Below, piece after piece: positions 54,519-64,000 of a stretch of 64,000 nt of DNA (positions within the stretch are counted from its first letter, which is position 1; every line of letters begins with the position of its first letter). The position numbers were made by a program, and so were the translations under genes. The notes under the pieces are model-generated. The model was given only the letters and a program-made list of their open reading frames with translations, was not told the origin of the DNA and did no database searches. Location: positions 116,811 to 180,810 of the forward strand of contig JAKAMG010000003.1 of the NCBI GenBank assembly GCA_021812985.1. Direction: 5' to 3'. The DNA comes from Bacteroidota bacterium (GTDB lineage Bacteria > Bacteroidota > Ignavibacteria > Kryptoniales > JAKASW01).

Positions 54519-57500
54519 CTATTTTCTCTCCCTGTACATCACGTCGTGTACAGTCTTAAGGAGCTTTTCGCCCGTAAAGGGCTTGTTGAGGAAAGCGTCT
54601 ATCTGATTCGCAAAATCCTTTGGGATCTCGTCCTGCAAACCGCTTGTTGCGATGATCCTTACGTCGGTCTCCATGCGCCGGAGGGCGGCGATTGCAGACC
54701 TCCCGTCGAGAACGGGCATCATGTTGTCAATCAGAATGCTTTTGACATAATCCATGTTCTTCACAAAAACCGCGATGGCCTCTGCCCCGTCCTTCGCTAC
54801 GATGACCCGGTAGCCGTATGCTTCAAGCGTGGCGCGCGCGATCTCCCTGATGGAAGACTCATCGTCAACGACCAGAATCATCTCCCCGTGACCGACGTAC
54901 TGCTCCAAATCAATCTCAACAGGTTGTGAAGCTTCGGATACTTCCGAAGCTGGGAGATAGACGCGGAAGGACGTCCCCCTGTTCACCTCGCTGTAAACCG
55001 TCATGAATCCGCCGTGCGCCTTGACGAGCGCGAGCGCTGTTGAGAGTCCGAGCCCTGTTCCCTTTCCCACATCCTTTGTCGTGAAGAAGGGCTCGAATAT
55101 TTTGTCGAGGATTCCCTGCGGTATTCCTTCACCAGTGTCGGATACGGTGATCAGAACATACTTACCAGGCTTCGAGTCAACATGGACCCTCGCATAATCC
55201 TTGTCAATCAATAAGTTCTCCGCACTGAGAGTCAGGATTCCTCCCTCCTGCATGGCATCCCTGGCATTGACACAAAGGTTGAGGAGTACCTGGTGAAGTT
55301 GGGTCGCGTCCCCAAGAACCGTCCACAGATCTCTAGGGATCACGTGTTCGACTTTAATCGATTTCGGGAAGGTCTCCGTTGCAATATTCATTATTTCCCT
55401 GATCAAATGTCTTGGTTGAAGGATCAGCCTTTCCCCTTTTGCGCCCCGTCCGAACATAAGGACCTGCCGAACCATGTCAGCTCCCCGCTTCGCGCTCGAT
55501 TCTATGGCTTCGAGTATTTTCCCGCTTGGCTCATCGTCAAGCCGGCGCTTAAGCGTCCTGACTGACATCATTATCGGTGAGAGCACGTTATTCAGATCGT
55601 GCGCGATGCCGCCGGCGAGCGTGCCGATGCTTTCGAGCCGCTGGGCCCTCATGAACTGCGCCTCAAGCTTCTTCCTTTCCGTAATGTCGGTACACACCTT
55701 CATGATGGCTCGCGGCCTACCATCGATATCTGTAACAAGTTTCCATCTGCAGTCCAGAACTATGCTTTCGCCCGATCTGTTGGTCGTTTCAACCTCGCCC
55801 GACCATTCTCCGCCACTCCTGACGGCCTGGTCAGCATTCTTCGTGCCTTCGGAAAGGGTTCCACCGTACAGATTGGCAAACGTTTTTCCGGTAACCTCGT
55901 CAGGCTCCCAACCGTAAATCCTAGAGGCCCCCTGGTTCCAGAACGTTATCACTCCGTCGAGCGTCTCGAGTATAATGGCGTCCTGGGATTTGTCGAGGAG
56001 CGCGGCCTGCTCCCTGATCTTCTCTTCAGTCTTCTTTCTTTCGACAGAAGTTGCGATCTGACCTGAGAGAAGCGAGAGGAGGTTCTTCTCCCTCTCGCCC
56101 AACCTGTGGGATTCCGAATAATTCTCGACTCCGAGGACGCCTATTGTCCCCGAGGCCGTCTTCAACGGAATGCCCACCCAATCTATCGGGTTACTCAATC
56201 GCACCCCGGTCTGACCACGTTCATCTAGGTCAGACGGATCATTAGTCGTCAGCACCGACGGACTACCGCTCATCATAACTTGTTCGTTGAAGCCGTCGAG
56301 ACCAGGATGAGTCTGGGGGATGGGATAGACATGGTTTTCGTAATATGGATAAACGAGTTTATGCGAGATATCATCCCGCATCGCAATGTAAAAATCCCTT
56401 GCCGGTACGACCTGGGAAATCACTTCGTGAATGGATTTACAGAAATCCTTAAGGCTTTCGGTAACGCGTGTAATCTCAGCAAGCCGATACAGCGCCGCCT
56501 GTAAAAGTTCAGATCGTTTCCTCTCCGTGTTGTCTCTCCCGATCCCAACGAAGCCAACTATTTGCCCCGTCTCCACGACGACCGTCATTGAGAGGTTCAT
56601 CTGGACAGGGCCGCCCTCCTTCGAAACGAAATCAACATCGACAACAATATCCTCTTCATTCCCCTCCAACGCCCGCTCCCTATAAGACTTTATCACTTCC
56701 CCGTGATTTGTCAATTCATAGATGCTTCTACCTGTGAGCTCGTTTTCTTTGTAACCAAGAGACGCGAGTCCGCCGCCTCTTGCGAACTGGATGTTCATAC
56801 CGTCGTCCAACCTGAAGAGGACGTCGCTCATGAAAGTCAGCGCAGACTTTATGGAGTCATATAAAGTGTTGACTATTATCTTGTGCCGGAATACGAAGTA
56901 GAGCGCTATCACAAGAGACATAAGAGATGACACCAGATACAGCTCCATACTCTTGGGAAAGAAGGCAAAGAATATTGACTCCGTAAACGGTCCCGGAAGA
57001 AGAAGGAGAAGAAGCGCGAACCCGGCCACGAGAAGATTAGATTTCATCCCCCTGTCAGAAAATCCTTTGACGAACGTGAAAAGGATAGCGACTCCGATGC
57101 TGAACGCTACCGACATCCAGGTTACCAGAAAGACATATCCGACGGGGGACAGCCCGACTCCGTGCGCGACAGGTTTTGGAATTAATCCTATTAACTCAAA
57201 TGTATAGCTGAAGAGGCCTGCAAAATAGATAAGTCCGACTGTGAAGGGCGACTGCAGGAGCTCTTCCCGTCGTACCATAATAATCATGAAATGGAGGAAG
57301 AAGAAAGGAAAGAGTGCGAAAAGGAATGATCCCGCCGCCCCGATAACGGCCGCCTGCACATTTGTAAGCGGAAAGGAGTAGAGATATCCGCATGCTCCGA
57401 AGACGACGAGGCTCACGACGAGAAACAGGTAAAACCTCACGACCAGGCTGCGTTTGGCCTTGAGAAACACAATCAGGGCGAGGAGCAAATTGGTAGCAGC

Positions 57501-57530
57501 ATATGCAACAGCCACGTATTTGTAGAGCAA
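54519..57530 (-). CDS. 7TM PAS-GAF-PAS hybrid sensor histidine kinase (CckA/NtrB-like)
   Basis: A 1003-residue sensor. Domain order: seven hydrophobic segments (1-215), PAS (about 225-340), GAF (about 350-500), PAS (about 505-620), HisKA with GGIAHDLNN (H644), HATPase_c with NARDAM, DTGEGIP and GKGTGLGLS (about 740-860), and a C-terminal receiver (about 883-1000) with D889-D890, phosphoacceptor D935 and K983. The architecture resembles CckA-type kinases. The start is TTG. No partner regulator is adjacent. The 7TM part may detect a ligand or membrane state. A separate NtrC-type regulator in this window is a conceivable but unproven partner. Confidence 0.93.
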   Translation of the reverse strand: MLYKYVAVAYAATNLLLALIVFLKAKRSLVVRFYLFLVVSLVVFGACGYLYSFPLTNVQAAVIGAAGSFLFALFPFFFLHFMIIMVRREELLQSPFTVGLIYFAGLFSYTFELIGLIPKPVAHGVGLSPVGYVFLVTWMSVAFSIGVAILFTFVKGFSDRGMKSNLLVAGFALLLLLLPGPFTESIFFAFFPKSMELYLVSSLMSLVIALYFVFRHKIIVNTLYDSIKSALTFMSDVLFRLDDGMNIQFARGGGLASLGYKENELTGRSIYELTNHGEVIKSYRERALEGNEEDIVVDVDFVSKEGGPVQMNLSMTVVVETGQIVGFVGIGRDNTERKRSELLQAALYRLAEITRVTESLKDFCKSIHEVISQVVPARDFYIAMRDDISHKLVYPYYENHVYPIPQTHPGLDGFNEQVMMSGSPSVLTTNDPSDLDERGQTGVRLSNPIDWVGIPLKTASGTIGVLGVENYSESHRLGEREKNLLSLLSGQIATSVERKKTEEKIREQAALLDKSQDAIILETLDGVITFWNQGASRIYGWEPDEVTGKTFANLYGGTLSEGTKNADQAVRSGGEWSGEVETTNRSGESIVLDCRWKLVTDIDGRPRAIMKVCTDITERKKLEAQFMRAQRLESIGTLAGGIAHDLNNVLSPIMMSVRTLKRRLDDEPSGKILEAIESSAKRGADMVRQVLMFGRGAKGERLILQPRHLIREIMNIATETFPKSIKVEHVIPRDLWTVLGDATQLHQVLLNLCVNARDAMQEGGILTLSAENLLIDKDYARVHVDSKPGKYVLITVSDTGEGIPQGILDKIFEPFFTTKDVGKGTGLGLSTALALVKAHGGFMTVYSEVNRGTSFRVYLPASEVSEASQPVEIDLEQYVGHGEMILVVDDESSIREIARATLEAYGYRVIVAKDGAEAIAVFVKNMDYVKSILIDNMMPVLDGRSAIAALRRMETDVRIIATSGLQDEIPKDFANQIDAFLNKPFTGEKLLKTVHDVMYRERK

Positions 57531-57838
57531 GGTGCGCCTCCAATGAATCTCATTCTAGAAATTGAAACGCATGGCCACGTCGCCGGGACTAAACGCCGGG
57601 GGGCACTGATTGTGTCCGGAACATCACACGAGGCCTGGTCTCGTTGCCAACGCTTTGTGTAAGTTCATACGTCCAACCATTTCGACAGGGTGCTCTCCCT
57701 TAGGCGGATCCCACGCATGAAGTGGAACAACATCCGCCTTCAACGGTAGAATTTAGCTCTATAAAAGCTCAGCTTCCAATAGGGCGGGCAAAATCAGAGT
57801 ATGCTTGCCTCGCTCTCTCCGGGAGGATATCTTTCAGC
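57531..57838. other. Divergent non-coding gap
   Basis: About 308 bp between the kinase and GNAT genes, whose transcripts diverge. It contains the direct repeat CGCCGGG twice near 57578-57602, probably by chance. An in-frame upstream extension of the GNAT frame (from 57722) is open but unlike the family. No RNA gene was recognised. Confidence 0.35.
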
Positions 57839-58426
57839 ATGGATGAATTCAATTCCCTCGTCATCACCGGTCGGAGGGTCGTCCTCCGCTCGGCCGAACT
57901 CTCCGACGTCGAACCACTCTTCGGCATCATCAACGCTTCCCGCGACCATCTCGAGAAATGGCTTCCCTGGGTTCCTTTCGTGCAATCAATCGACGATGAA
58001 CGACACATCGTGGAACAATGGATCTATGACATGCGCCTTAGATCAGCGATACATCTTTGCATCACGCATCATGGGGAGACCATAGGGTTGGTAGGAACGC
58101 ACCAGATTGACTGGATGAATCAAAGGACAGGGATCGGATATTGGATAAGGCGCGAAAGCGCGGGCCAGCATTTCGTCACCGAGTCGTCAGCCCTCCTGCT
58201 GCGCTACCTCTTCGAGAACCTTCGCCTCCACAGGGTATTCATACAGGCTGCTACCGGGAACGCCGCTAGCAACGCCGTGATAAGAAACCTCGGCTTCAAA
58301 TTCGAAGGGGTCCTTCGCGAGAACGAACGAATCGGTGACGGTTTCCTGGACCACAATATATATGGCCTCACCAAAAACGATTTCTCCGAGCTGATCGGAA
58401 CGCTTTCCCGATACTTGGTGGCTTAG
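57839..58426 (+). CDS. GNAT N-acetyltransferase, RimJ/RimL-like
   Basis: A 195-residue acetyltransferase that uses acetyl-CoA. Features seen: GRRVVLRSAELSDVEPLFGII at the start, GIGYWIRRESAGQHFVTESS (strand 4 and the pyrophosphate loop), HRVFIQAATGNAASNAVIRNLGFKFEGVLRE near the end, all matching the RimJ/RimL group that acts on ribosomal proteins, antibiotics or small amines. The frame is open from 57722, but the preceding 39 residues are not GNAT-like. The ATG at 57839 begins the family-like sequence. It stands alone and converges with the acyl-CoA dehydrogenase gene. Confidence 0.85.
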   Translation: MDEFNSLVITGRRVVLRSAELSDVEPLFGIINASRDHLEKWLPWVPFVQSIDDERHIVEQWIYDMRLRSAIHLCITHHGETIGLVGTHQIDWMNQRTGIGYWIRRESAGQHFVTESSALLLRYLFENLRLHRVFIQAATGNAASNAVIRNLGFKFEGVLRENERIGDGFLDHNIYGLTKNDFSELIGTLSRYLVA

Positions 58427-58431
58427 GCCTC

Positions 58432-58455
58432 CGGCGGGCAGCGAACCACCCGCCG
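58432..58455. terminator. GC-rich hairpin in convergent spacer
   Basis: CGGCGGG (58432-58438) and CCCGCCG (58449-58455) make a perfect 7-bp stem with a 10-base loop, between the convergent ends of the GNAT and acyl-CoA dehydrogenase genes. It lacks a T-tract on either strand, so it may act only as an RNA 3'-end stabiliser or a weak bidirectional terminator. Confidence 0.4.
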
Positions 58456-58463
58456 CAATGTCA

Positions 58464-60257
58464 TCACAGGTCGTACTTATCAGCTTCGGCAAGATGGTCG
58501 GCGATATCACGCCTTATGTATGCTGAGTTGATCGGCGTGTATTTGAGGAGCCGGCGAATTGCCGTGAGATACGTCCTTAGCATATCACCCTCCGCGATAA
58601 TGGCCAGGGCAGCTTTCGCGTGACTCTCTACCCTCTCTATTGCGTCGTAGACAAACGCCCTCGCGAGCCCCGAGTAGAAGTCTAGGTCCTTCCCGCCTGC
58701 CATCTCCATCTTTCTCACTCTGAGAAGAACACTCTCCATGGCATACGACTCCATCGCTATATCACTGATGTGCCATATCACCTCCTGCTCTCTCTCGAGC
58801 TTGTCCATATATTTCTGGAAAGCAACGCCGGAAACGAGAAGACCAATCTTCTTCGCGTTTGAGGCGAGGTTGAGTTCATCGGCGAGGAAACCTTCATATG
58901 ATGACTCGCCGGGAGAAAAGGAGATCACCTCCTCCATCAATCGCTGCGCCGCGGACATGAGCGGGAGTTCGCCCTTCATCGCCCGCCTTATCAGCATGGA
59001 TGGAATGAGGAGCCTGTTAATCTCATTCGTTCCTTCGAATATCCGGTTTATCCTGGAATCACGGTAAGGCCTGGCCACCGGATATTCCTCCGTGAAGCCA
59101 TAGCCTCCAAATATCTGCACCCCCTCGTCCGCAACATAATCGAGTATCTCTGAAGCGTACACCTTGATTATGCTGCATTCAACCGCGTATTCCTCTATCC
59201 CCTTAAGCGTCAGCATGCCCGATTCGGAACTCGACTTGTCTACGTTGTGGAGAATCCCGTCTATAAGGCCGGCGGTCCTGTAAACCATGGTCTCACCGAC
59301 GAAAGTCCTGATCGCCATCTCGCCCAGCTTATGTTTGATGAGGCCGAAAGACGATATCGGCACCTGAAACTGTTTACGTGTCTTCGCGTATTTCACCGAC
59401 TCAGTGATCACCGCTTTCGCGCCCCCTATAACGCTCGCGCCAAGCTTGAACCTTCCTATGTTCAGTATGTTCAAGGCGACCCTGTGCCCTTTTCCGATCT
59501 CTCCTACTACGTTCGCGGCGGGCACCTCTACATTGTCAAGATTCAGCGCCCTCGTTGAGGAGCCCTTGATCCCCATCTTCTTCTCCTCTTTCCCGAGTGA
59601 GACCCCCTTGAAGTTCTTCTCGAGTATGAAGGAGGTGAACTTGTCGCCGCCGACCTGGGCGAATGTAATATAAACATCCGCAAACCCGGCGTTGGAGAGC
59701 CACATCTTGGTACCGTTCAGAGTGTACCGCTTTCCGTCGGGTGACGGAGTAGCAACTGTTTTGGCCGAGAGAGCGTCGCTCCCTGAACCAGGCTCGGAAA
59801 GAGAGTACGATGAGATGAGCTCGGCCGTCGCAAACTTAGGGAGGTAGCGCTGCTTCTGCTCATCCGTACCGAAGTACACTATTGGGAGTGTACCTATGCC
59901 CGTGTGGGCTCCATGGCTGACGGCAAAAGCCCCCGCTCTCCCCATGTTCTCTGCCACGAGCATTGAGCTTGTTTTATCGAGTCCAAGACCTCCGTACTCC
60001 TCAGGGATGTCCACCGAGAGAAGTCCAATTTCACCCGCCTTTCGCAGAAGGCCCACCGACAAATCGTAATTCAACTCCTCAATCTTGTCGACGTTCGGCA
60101 TGACTTCTTTGTCGACGAAATCCCTCGTAGTATCCGCGATCATTTTGTGCTGCTCGGTGAAATCTTCAGGGGTAAAAACGGCGTCGGCTCCCGTGACTTC
60201 AATGAGGAAGCTTCCCCCTTTCTTGTAATTCGCCGCTTGCTTCATAGTCGTCTCCAT
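58464..60257 (-). CDS. fadE: Acyl-CoA dehydrogenase (FadE-like)
   Basis: A FAD enzyme that makes the trans-2-enoyl-CoA in the first step of beta-oxidation. It has 597 residues, longer than short-chain types because of a C-terminal extension, as in VLCAD and B. subtilis FadE. Signatures: [17 protein letters not shown] (flavin and substrate contact), [31 protein letters not shown] near residue 385, including the catalytic Glu region, and [16 protein letters not shown]. The ATG at 60257 has GAGG upstream; a second in-frame ATG at 60245 also has a GGAG site, so either may be used. It is the last gene of the beta-oxidation operon. Confidence 0.94.
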   Translation of the reverse strand: METTMKQAANYKKGGSFLIEVTGADAVFTPEDFTEQHKMIADTTRDFVDKEVMPNVDKIEELNYDLSVGLLRKAGEIGLLSVDIPEEYGGLGLDKTSSMLVAENMGRAGAFAVSHGAHTGIGTLPIVYFGTDEQKQRYLPKFATAELISSYSLSEPGSGSDALSAKTVATPSPDGKRYTLNGTKMWLSNAGFADVYITFAQVGGDKFTSFILEKNFKGVSLGKEEKKMGIKGSSTRALNLDNVEVPAANVVGEIGKGHRVALNILNIGRFKLGASVIGGAKAVITESVKYAKTRKQFQVPISSFGLIKHKLGEMAIRTFVGETMVYRTAGLIDGILHNVDKSSSESGMLTLKGIEEYAVECSIIKVYASEILDYVADEGVQIFGGYGFTEEYPVARPYRDSRINRIFEGTNEINRLLIPSMLIRRAMKGELPLMSAAQRLMEEVISFSPGESSYEGFLADELNLASNAKKIGLLVSGVAFQKYMDKLEREQEVIWHISDIAMESYAMESVLLRVRKMEMAGGKDLDFYSGLARAFVYDAIERVESHAKAALAIIAEGDMLRTYLTAIRRLLKYTPINSAYIRRDIADHLAEADKYDL

Positions 60258-60267
60258 TTCTGGTCCC

Positions 60268-61446
60268 TCAGATTAAGTTTTCAAATATTCCGGCCGCGCC
60301 CATGCCTCCGCCGATACACATGGTTACCATGCCGTACTTCGCGTTCCGCCGCTTCATCTCATGGAGAAGCGACGCAGTGAGTTTGGCTCCGGTGCAGCCA
60401 AGCGGGTGGCCAAGCGCAATCGCGCCTCCGTTGACGTTAACCTTGTCCTCGTCCAGGCCAAGTTCCCTGATGACAGCTACCGATTGGGAGGCAAATGCTT
60501 CGTTCAATTCTATTACGTCTATATCGTGGAGTTTTAGTCCTGCAAGCGACAATGCTTTGGGTATGGCCTTGATGGGACCTACCCCCATAATTTCCGGCGG
60601 CACTCCCGCCACGGCAAACGAGACAAACCTGGCGATCGGCTTGAGCCCAAGTTCCTTGGCCTTCTCCGCGCTCATGACCACAGATGCAGCCGCGCCATCG
60701 CTCATCTGAGACGAATTCCCCGCAGTGACCGTCCCCCCCTGCAGGAATGCCGGCTTAAGCTGCGCGAGCTTCTCAAGAGTAGTATCCTCACGCGGCCCCT
60801 CATCCGTATCGAACACAATTTCTTCCGTAAAGTTCTTTGTCCCCTTTCGAATCTTCCGCTTCACCTTGAGTGGCACTATCTCATCCGAATAGCGCCCGGC
60901 TCTGATGGCTGCCACAGCCTTCTGATGACTCCCAAGCGCGAATCTGTCCTGATCCTCGCGGGAAACTTTGTATTGCACCGCGACACGCTCGGCGGTCAGA
61001 CCCATGTTGAGATACGCCTCGGGATTCGTTTCGACGAGATGGGGGTTTGGAACGACTTTGAGCCCGCCCATCGGTACGAGGCTCATTGTCTCAGTTCCAC
61101 CGGCAATTATTGTATCCGCGAAGCCCGACATAATCCTCTCAGCAGCCATCGAGATAGTTTGGAGTCCCGAAGAGCAAAATCGGTTGATTGTCGCTGCCGG
61201 TACCGAAACAGGCATGCCGGCCCTGAGAGCCGCAATCCTGGCCACGTTCATCCCCTGTTCGGCTTCGGGCATCGCACAGCCGATGAGGATGTCGTCGACA
61301 GATTCCGGATCGAGTCCGGGCGTGCGTTCAACCGCCGCCTTGATGACCTCCGCGGCCATCTCGTCAGGGCGCACGTCTCTCAGCGCCCCCTTCTTCGCCT
61401 TGCCTACTGCGGTCCTTACTGATGTTACAATTACTGCGTCGTGCAT
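60268..61446 (-). CDS. fadA: Acetyl-CoA acyltransferase (thiolase)
   Basis: The thiolytic enzyme of beta-oxidation that releases acetyl-CoA. The 392-residue protein has both thiolase half-domains. The nucleophile Cys lies in [14 protein letters not shown], and the C-terminal catalytic His and Cys lie in [11 protein letters not shown] and [13 protein letters not shown]. It lies 10 bp upstream of fadE and 42 bp downstream of the four-helix-bundle gene on the same strand. Linkage to fadN and fadE makes degradative 3-ketoacyl-CoA thiolase more likely than biosynthetic acetyl-CoA acetyltransferase. Confidence 0.94.
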   Translation of the reverse strand: MHDAVIVTSVRTAVGKAKKGALRDVRPDEMAAEVIKAAVERTPGLDPESVDDILIGCAMPEAEQGMNVARIAALRAGMPVSVPAATINRFCSSGLQTISMAAERIMSGFADTIIAGGTETMSLVPMGGLKVVPNPHLVETNPEAYLNMGLTAERVAVQYKVSREDQDRFALGSHQKAVAAIRAGRYSDEIVPLKVKRKIRKGTKNFTEEIVFDTDEGPREDTTLEKLAQLKPAFLQGGTVTAGNSSQMSDGAAASVVMSAEKAKELGLKPIARFVSFAVAGVPPEIMGVGPIKAIPKALSLAGLKLHDIDVIELNEAFASQSVAVIRELGLDEDKVNVNGGAIALGHPLGCTGAKLTASLLHEMKRRNAKYGMVTMCIGGGMGAAGIFENLI

Positions 61447-61488
61447 GATCGAATTCTCCTAAGTCTTCGGTTATTGGCTTGCAGGCAA

Positions 61489-61833
61489 TCAGGCATCAGC
61501 CCTCGGCCTCAGCGTATTCTGAAGTTGGACCACAGCCCCCTCCAGATTGGCATTCCCAGCCCGCGAAAGGCAGTTGAGATCCTTCGACAGGAGGAGAGGA
61601 TATTCCAGCTCGCGCCCGAAGCACAAACCAATCTCAAGGAAGTTTGACAAATCGGCGTCACCTCTTTCGTCCGACCCCTCACCATTCTTCGCCGGAATCG
61701 ATACGCCTGCCCACTTGCTGCGGCTGACAATCCCGCTGAGTTTATCCTTCGGGAAGCTCATTGCGCACTTATAGACTCTGAGCGTTGTGCTGTGTGCTTG
61801 TTGCCAGAGCTTCACTGACCTGAAATCTCTCAC
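61489..61833 (-). CDS. Four-helix-bundle (S23/IVS-like) protein
   Basis: A 114-residue protein related to the four-helix-bundle family first seen as the 23S rRNA intervening-sequence protein. RDFRSVKLWQQAHSTTLRVYK at the start, SGIVSRSKWAGVSIPA in the middle and FLEIGLCFGRELEYPLLLSKDL near residue 80 match that pattern. However, the usual SIPANIAEG reads SIPAKNGEG here, and other consensus positions are altered. It uses a GTG start with AGGAG six bases upstream, sits between fadN and fadA on the same strand, and is probably cotranscribed. Its cellular role is unknown; possible decay is noted. Confidence 0.8.
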   Translation of the reverse strand: MRDFRSVKLWQQAHSTTLRVYKCAMSFPKDKLSGIVSRSKWAGVSIPAKNGEGSDERGDADLSNFLEIGLCFGRELEYPLLLSKDLNCLSRAGNANLEGAVVQLQNTLRPRADA

Positions 61834-61921
61834 TTCTTACTCCTGCCAATATCTCAAATGGCCGAATGAGCTTTGACTCATAAACCGACTGACGTCCGAA
61901 GGCCATTTGCCTTATTACTCC

Positions 61922-64000
61922 TCAATTCCTCAGCGCTTTATTATTCTTGAGCATGTACTGAATCCTCTCCTGTGTCTTCCGCTCGCCGCAGAGGCTGAGG
62001 AAGGCCTCGCGCTCGAGGTCAAGTATGTAGTCCTCGTCAACTTCCTGGGCCGATGTCAGGTCTCCGCCGGTGAGCACATAGGCCAGTTTCTTGCCGATGT
62101 GAAACTCGTAGTCAGTTATCTGCCGCCCCTCCTTCCAGAGATAAAGGCCGAGCGTGAGCGCAGAGAGCACGGGCTGTCCGAGTGCCATTATCTTCGCTCG
62201 CTCCGGCGGACGATAGCCTTCCTGAACCATCGCGAGCGCACTCGCCTTCGCGTCGTAGACTAGGAACTTCTCGTTCATCGAGATTCCATCTGTCTGTCGG
62301 ATGAATCCGAGCGACTTCGCTTCATCGGCGCTCGTCGCCACCTTGGCGGTTCCTATGGTCTCGAGGACTTCCCTGACGAAGGGCATCAGATCCGCGTCTG
62401 CGACCCTCGGAGCACGGGAAAGACTTCTCGCGAGCATCTCTTTTGTACCGCCTCCGGCTGGAATGAGACCAACGCCGACTTCCACCAGTCCCATATATGT
62501 CTCGGCAGATGCCCTGACTCGCGGTGCATGCAGGGTCATCTCGCAGCCTCCACCGAGCGTCATGTTGAAGGGCGCCACTACCACAGGTTTCGGGGCGTAC
62601 TTGATCCTCATGTCCATCCCCTGAAAAATCTTTATGGCCTGGGCTATCTCATCAAACTCCCCCTCCTGCGCGAGCATGAGTATAAGCATCAGATTCGCCC
62701 CGGCTGAGAAGTACTTTCCCTGGTTGGCTATGACCAGAGCATCGTAGTCCGTTTCAAGCTTCTTCAGCCCGAATTCGGTCATCTGGATTACGTCCTCGCC
62801 AATCACGTTGGCCTTCGAGTGGAACTCAACGCATGCCACCGAATCTCCGATATCTATCAGTGAAGCTCCTGCATTTGACTTAATGATTCTTCCCTTCTTT
62901 GACTCGAGTCTCAGACTTATCAGCTTCTTCGGCAAGGGGACTGGCTTGTACGATTTGGAGCCGAAGTCGTAGAACAGCACCCTGCCGTCTTCTTCCTTGT
63001 AGAAACTTTTTGCGCCGTCGTTCAGCATCCGAACGATCTTATCTGGAACTTGCCTCCCTTCATCCCTCATCCTGGCGACCGATTTCTCAAGACCGATTGC
63101 ATCCCAGGTTTCGAACGGGCCGAGTTCCCATCCGAATCCCCACTTCATCGCGTTGTCGATGCTCAATATATCATCCGCGATCTCCGGTATGCGGTTAGCG
63201 CTGTAAAGCAAAACTGCCGCGGTAGTGTCCCAGAAGAATTCCCCCGCCCGATCCTTCGCGTAGGCAAGATTCTTTACCCGCTCCGATACATCTTCCATAT
63301 TCTTCCCCATGTCGATGGATCCGAAGGAAGCCTTGCGCCTCTGCCGGTGTTCCATCGTCCTGTAGTCGAGAGTCAGAATCTCCGTCTCGCCCTTCTCGTT
63401 CTTTATTCTCCTGTAAAAGCCTGCCTTCGTCTTTTCGCCAAGCCAGTTCTTCTTCCGCATGTCGTCGATGAACTGAGGCACCTTGAAGTAATCGCGCATC
63501 TCATCACTTGGAGCAGCATCGTATAGATTTTCCGCCACATGAATCAGCGTATCCAGCCCTACAATATCGCCTGTCCTGAACGTCGCGCTCTTAGGCCTGC
63601 CGGAAGCGGGGCCTGTAATGGCGTCAATTTCTTCGATGGTGTAGTCTTTCTCAACCATCTTGTGTATTACGTACATAATCGCGGCGACGCCTATCCTGTT
63701 ACCGACGAAGTTCGGCGTGTCCTTGCAAAGGACAGTCCCTTTACCTAGCGTCTCCTCGGCGAACTGGCGCATGAAACGAATCACCTCCGGCGAGGTCTCG
63801 TCTGTTGGTATAAGCTCCAGCAGATAGAGATATCTCGGCGGGTTAAAAAAATGTGTTCCCAGGAAATGCCGGCGAAAGTCTTCAGAAAGCCCCTCTGAAA
63901 TTTGAGACATGGGGATGCCGCTCGAATTGGAACTCACAATTGTCCCCGGCTTGCGAAGCGCGTCGACCCTCCTCATCAGTTCACGCTTCGGGGCAAGACT
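61922..64000 (-). CDS. fadN: 3-Hydroxyacyl-CoA dehydrogenase / enoyl-CoA hydratase, N-terminus beyond the window
   Basis: A trifunctional-type beta-oxidation enzyme. The visible 692 codons start inside the NAD-binding domain: SNSSGIPMSQISEGL and GTHFFNPPRYLYLLELIP (3HCDH_N). The 3HCDH C-terminal domain follows (FVGNRIGVAAIMYVIHK), and near the C-terminus a crotonase domain with FNMTLGGGCEMTLHAPRVRA and VGLIPAGGGTKEML. This order, dehydrogenase first and hydratase last, is that of B. subtilis FadN, not E. coli FadB. The frame stays open to the edge, so the Rossmann GxGxxG is off the window. With thiolase and acyl-CoA dehydrogenase downstream the order copies the Bacillus fadNAE operon. Confidence 0.95.
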   Translation of the reverse strand, partial: SLAPKRELMRRVDALRKPGTIVSSNSSGIPMSQISEGLSEDFRRHFLGTHFFNPPRYLYLLELIPTDETSPEVIRFMRQFAEETLGKGTVLCKDTPNFVGNRIGVAAIMYVIHKMVEKDYTIEEIDAITGPASGRPKSATFRTGDIVGLDTLIHVAENLYDAAPSDEMRDYFKVPQFIDDMRKKNWLGEKTKAGFYRRIKNEKGETEILTLDYRTMEHRQRRKASFGSIDMGKNMEDVSERVKNLAYAKDRAGEFFWDTTAAVLLYSANRIPEIADDILSIDNAMKWGFGWELGPFETWDAIGLEKSVARMRDEGRQVPDKIVRMLNDGAKSFYKEEDGRVLFYDFGSKSYKPVPLPKKLISLRLESKKGRIIKSNAGASLIDIGDSVACVEFHSKANVIGEDVIQMTEFGLKKLETDYDALVIANQGKYFSAGANLMLILMLAQEGEFDEIAQAIKIFQGMDMRIKYAPKPVVVAPFNMTLGGGCEMTLHAPRVRASAETYMGLVEVGVGLIPAGGGTKEMLARSLSRAPRVADADLMPFVREVLETIGTAKVATSADEAKSLGFIRQTDGISMNEKFLVYDAKASALAMVQEGYRPPERAKIMALGQPVLSALTLGLYLWKEGRQITDYEFHIGKKLAYVLTGGDLTSAQEVDEDYILDLEREAFLSLCGERKTQERIQYMLKNNKALRN

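Noticed and set aside
1..64000. Defence system, prophage, CRISPR array or other mobile island
   Set aside because: Gene content is metabolic and envelope-related throughout. No integrase, transposase, toxin, nuclease-helicase pair or repeat array was seen.

Overview
The window looks like an ordinary chromosomal stretch from an uncultured or little-studied member of the Bacteroidota/Ignavibacteria (FCB) branch. The evidence is two PorV/PorQ-like barrel proteins, a secreted beta-propeller with a C-terminal 'YPNPF' sorting/FlgD-Ig-like domain (type IX secretion style), BshA, a GT117/TMEM260-like (DUF2723) membrane protein, split HldE genes, a MIO-type histidine ammonia-lyase and a TamB homologue. 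I saw no rRNA, tRNA, CRISPR array, insertion sequence or phage gene. The lineage is inferred from gene content and not from a marker tree.

Layout. (1) 1-959, minus: pgsA and partial pgpA (phosphatidylglycerol synthesis). (2) 1117-14568, plus: a tightly packed ten-gene run: M20 amidohydrolase, glnE-like adenylyltransferase, DUF2723 protein, GT2, M50 site-2 protease, lipoprotein, Asp-box propeller with sorting domain, two PorV/PorQ-like proteins and a GT4. It converges on an NtrC-type regulator. (3) 16103-26527, minus: hisC-hisD, two outer-membrane proteins (one joining a gluzincin protease, a PD40 propeller and a BamA-like barrel), a CNNM/HlyC protein, VanZ and Nnr. (4) 26546-32561, minus: nuoJKLMN as a self-contained unit with a good promoter and a rho-independent terminator; nuoA-I are not here. 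(5) 32647-37419, minus: MFS exporter, SDR, folE, two peroxiredoxins and an alpha/beta hydrolase. (6) 37632-44233, minus: a split hut locus (hutH at the front, hutU at the rear) with a membrane adenylate cyclase, a YkoF-like thiamine-binding protein and adenosine deaminase between them. (7) 44352-48449: a VTE5/VTE6-like prenol kinase fusion, small Cys-rich GDCCVxC and YHS proteins, an exported rhodanese and bshA. (8) 48478-57530, minus: TamB, split hldE and a 7TM hybrid histidine kinase. (9) 57839-64000: a GNAT acetyltransferase, then a minus-strand fatty acid beta-oxidation operon in fadN-fadA-fadE order, with a four-helix-bundle gene inserted after fadN.

Together the genes describe a Gram-negative heterotroph with a complex I, beta-oxidation, histidine and purine-nucleoside catabolism, heptose-containing surface glycans, bacillithiol-type thiol chemistry and a type IX-like surface export system. 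The most unusual items are the VTE5-VTE6 fusion, the Ser-Ser-Gly MIO triad of HutH, the cyclase coupled to hutH, and the protease-propeller-barrel protein. Functions rest on motif reading only; no database search was possible.
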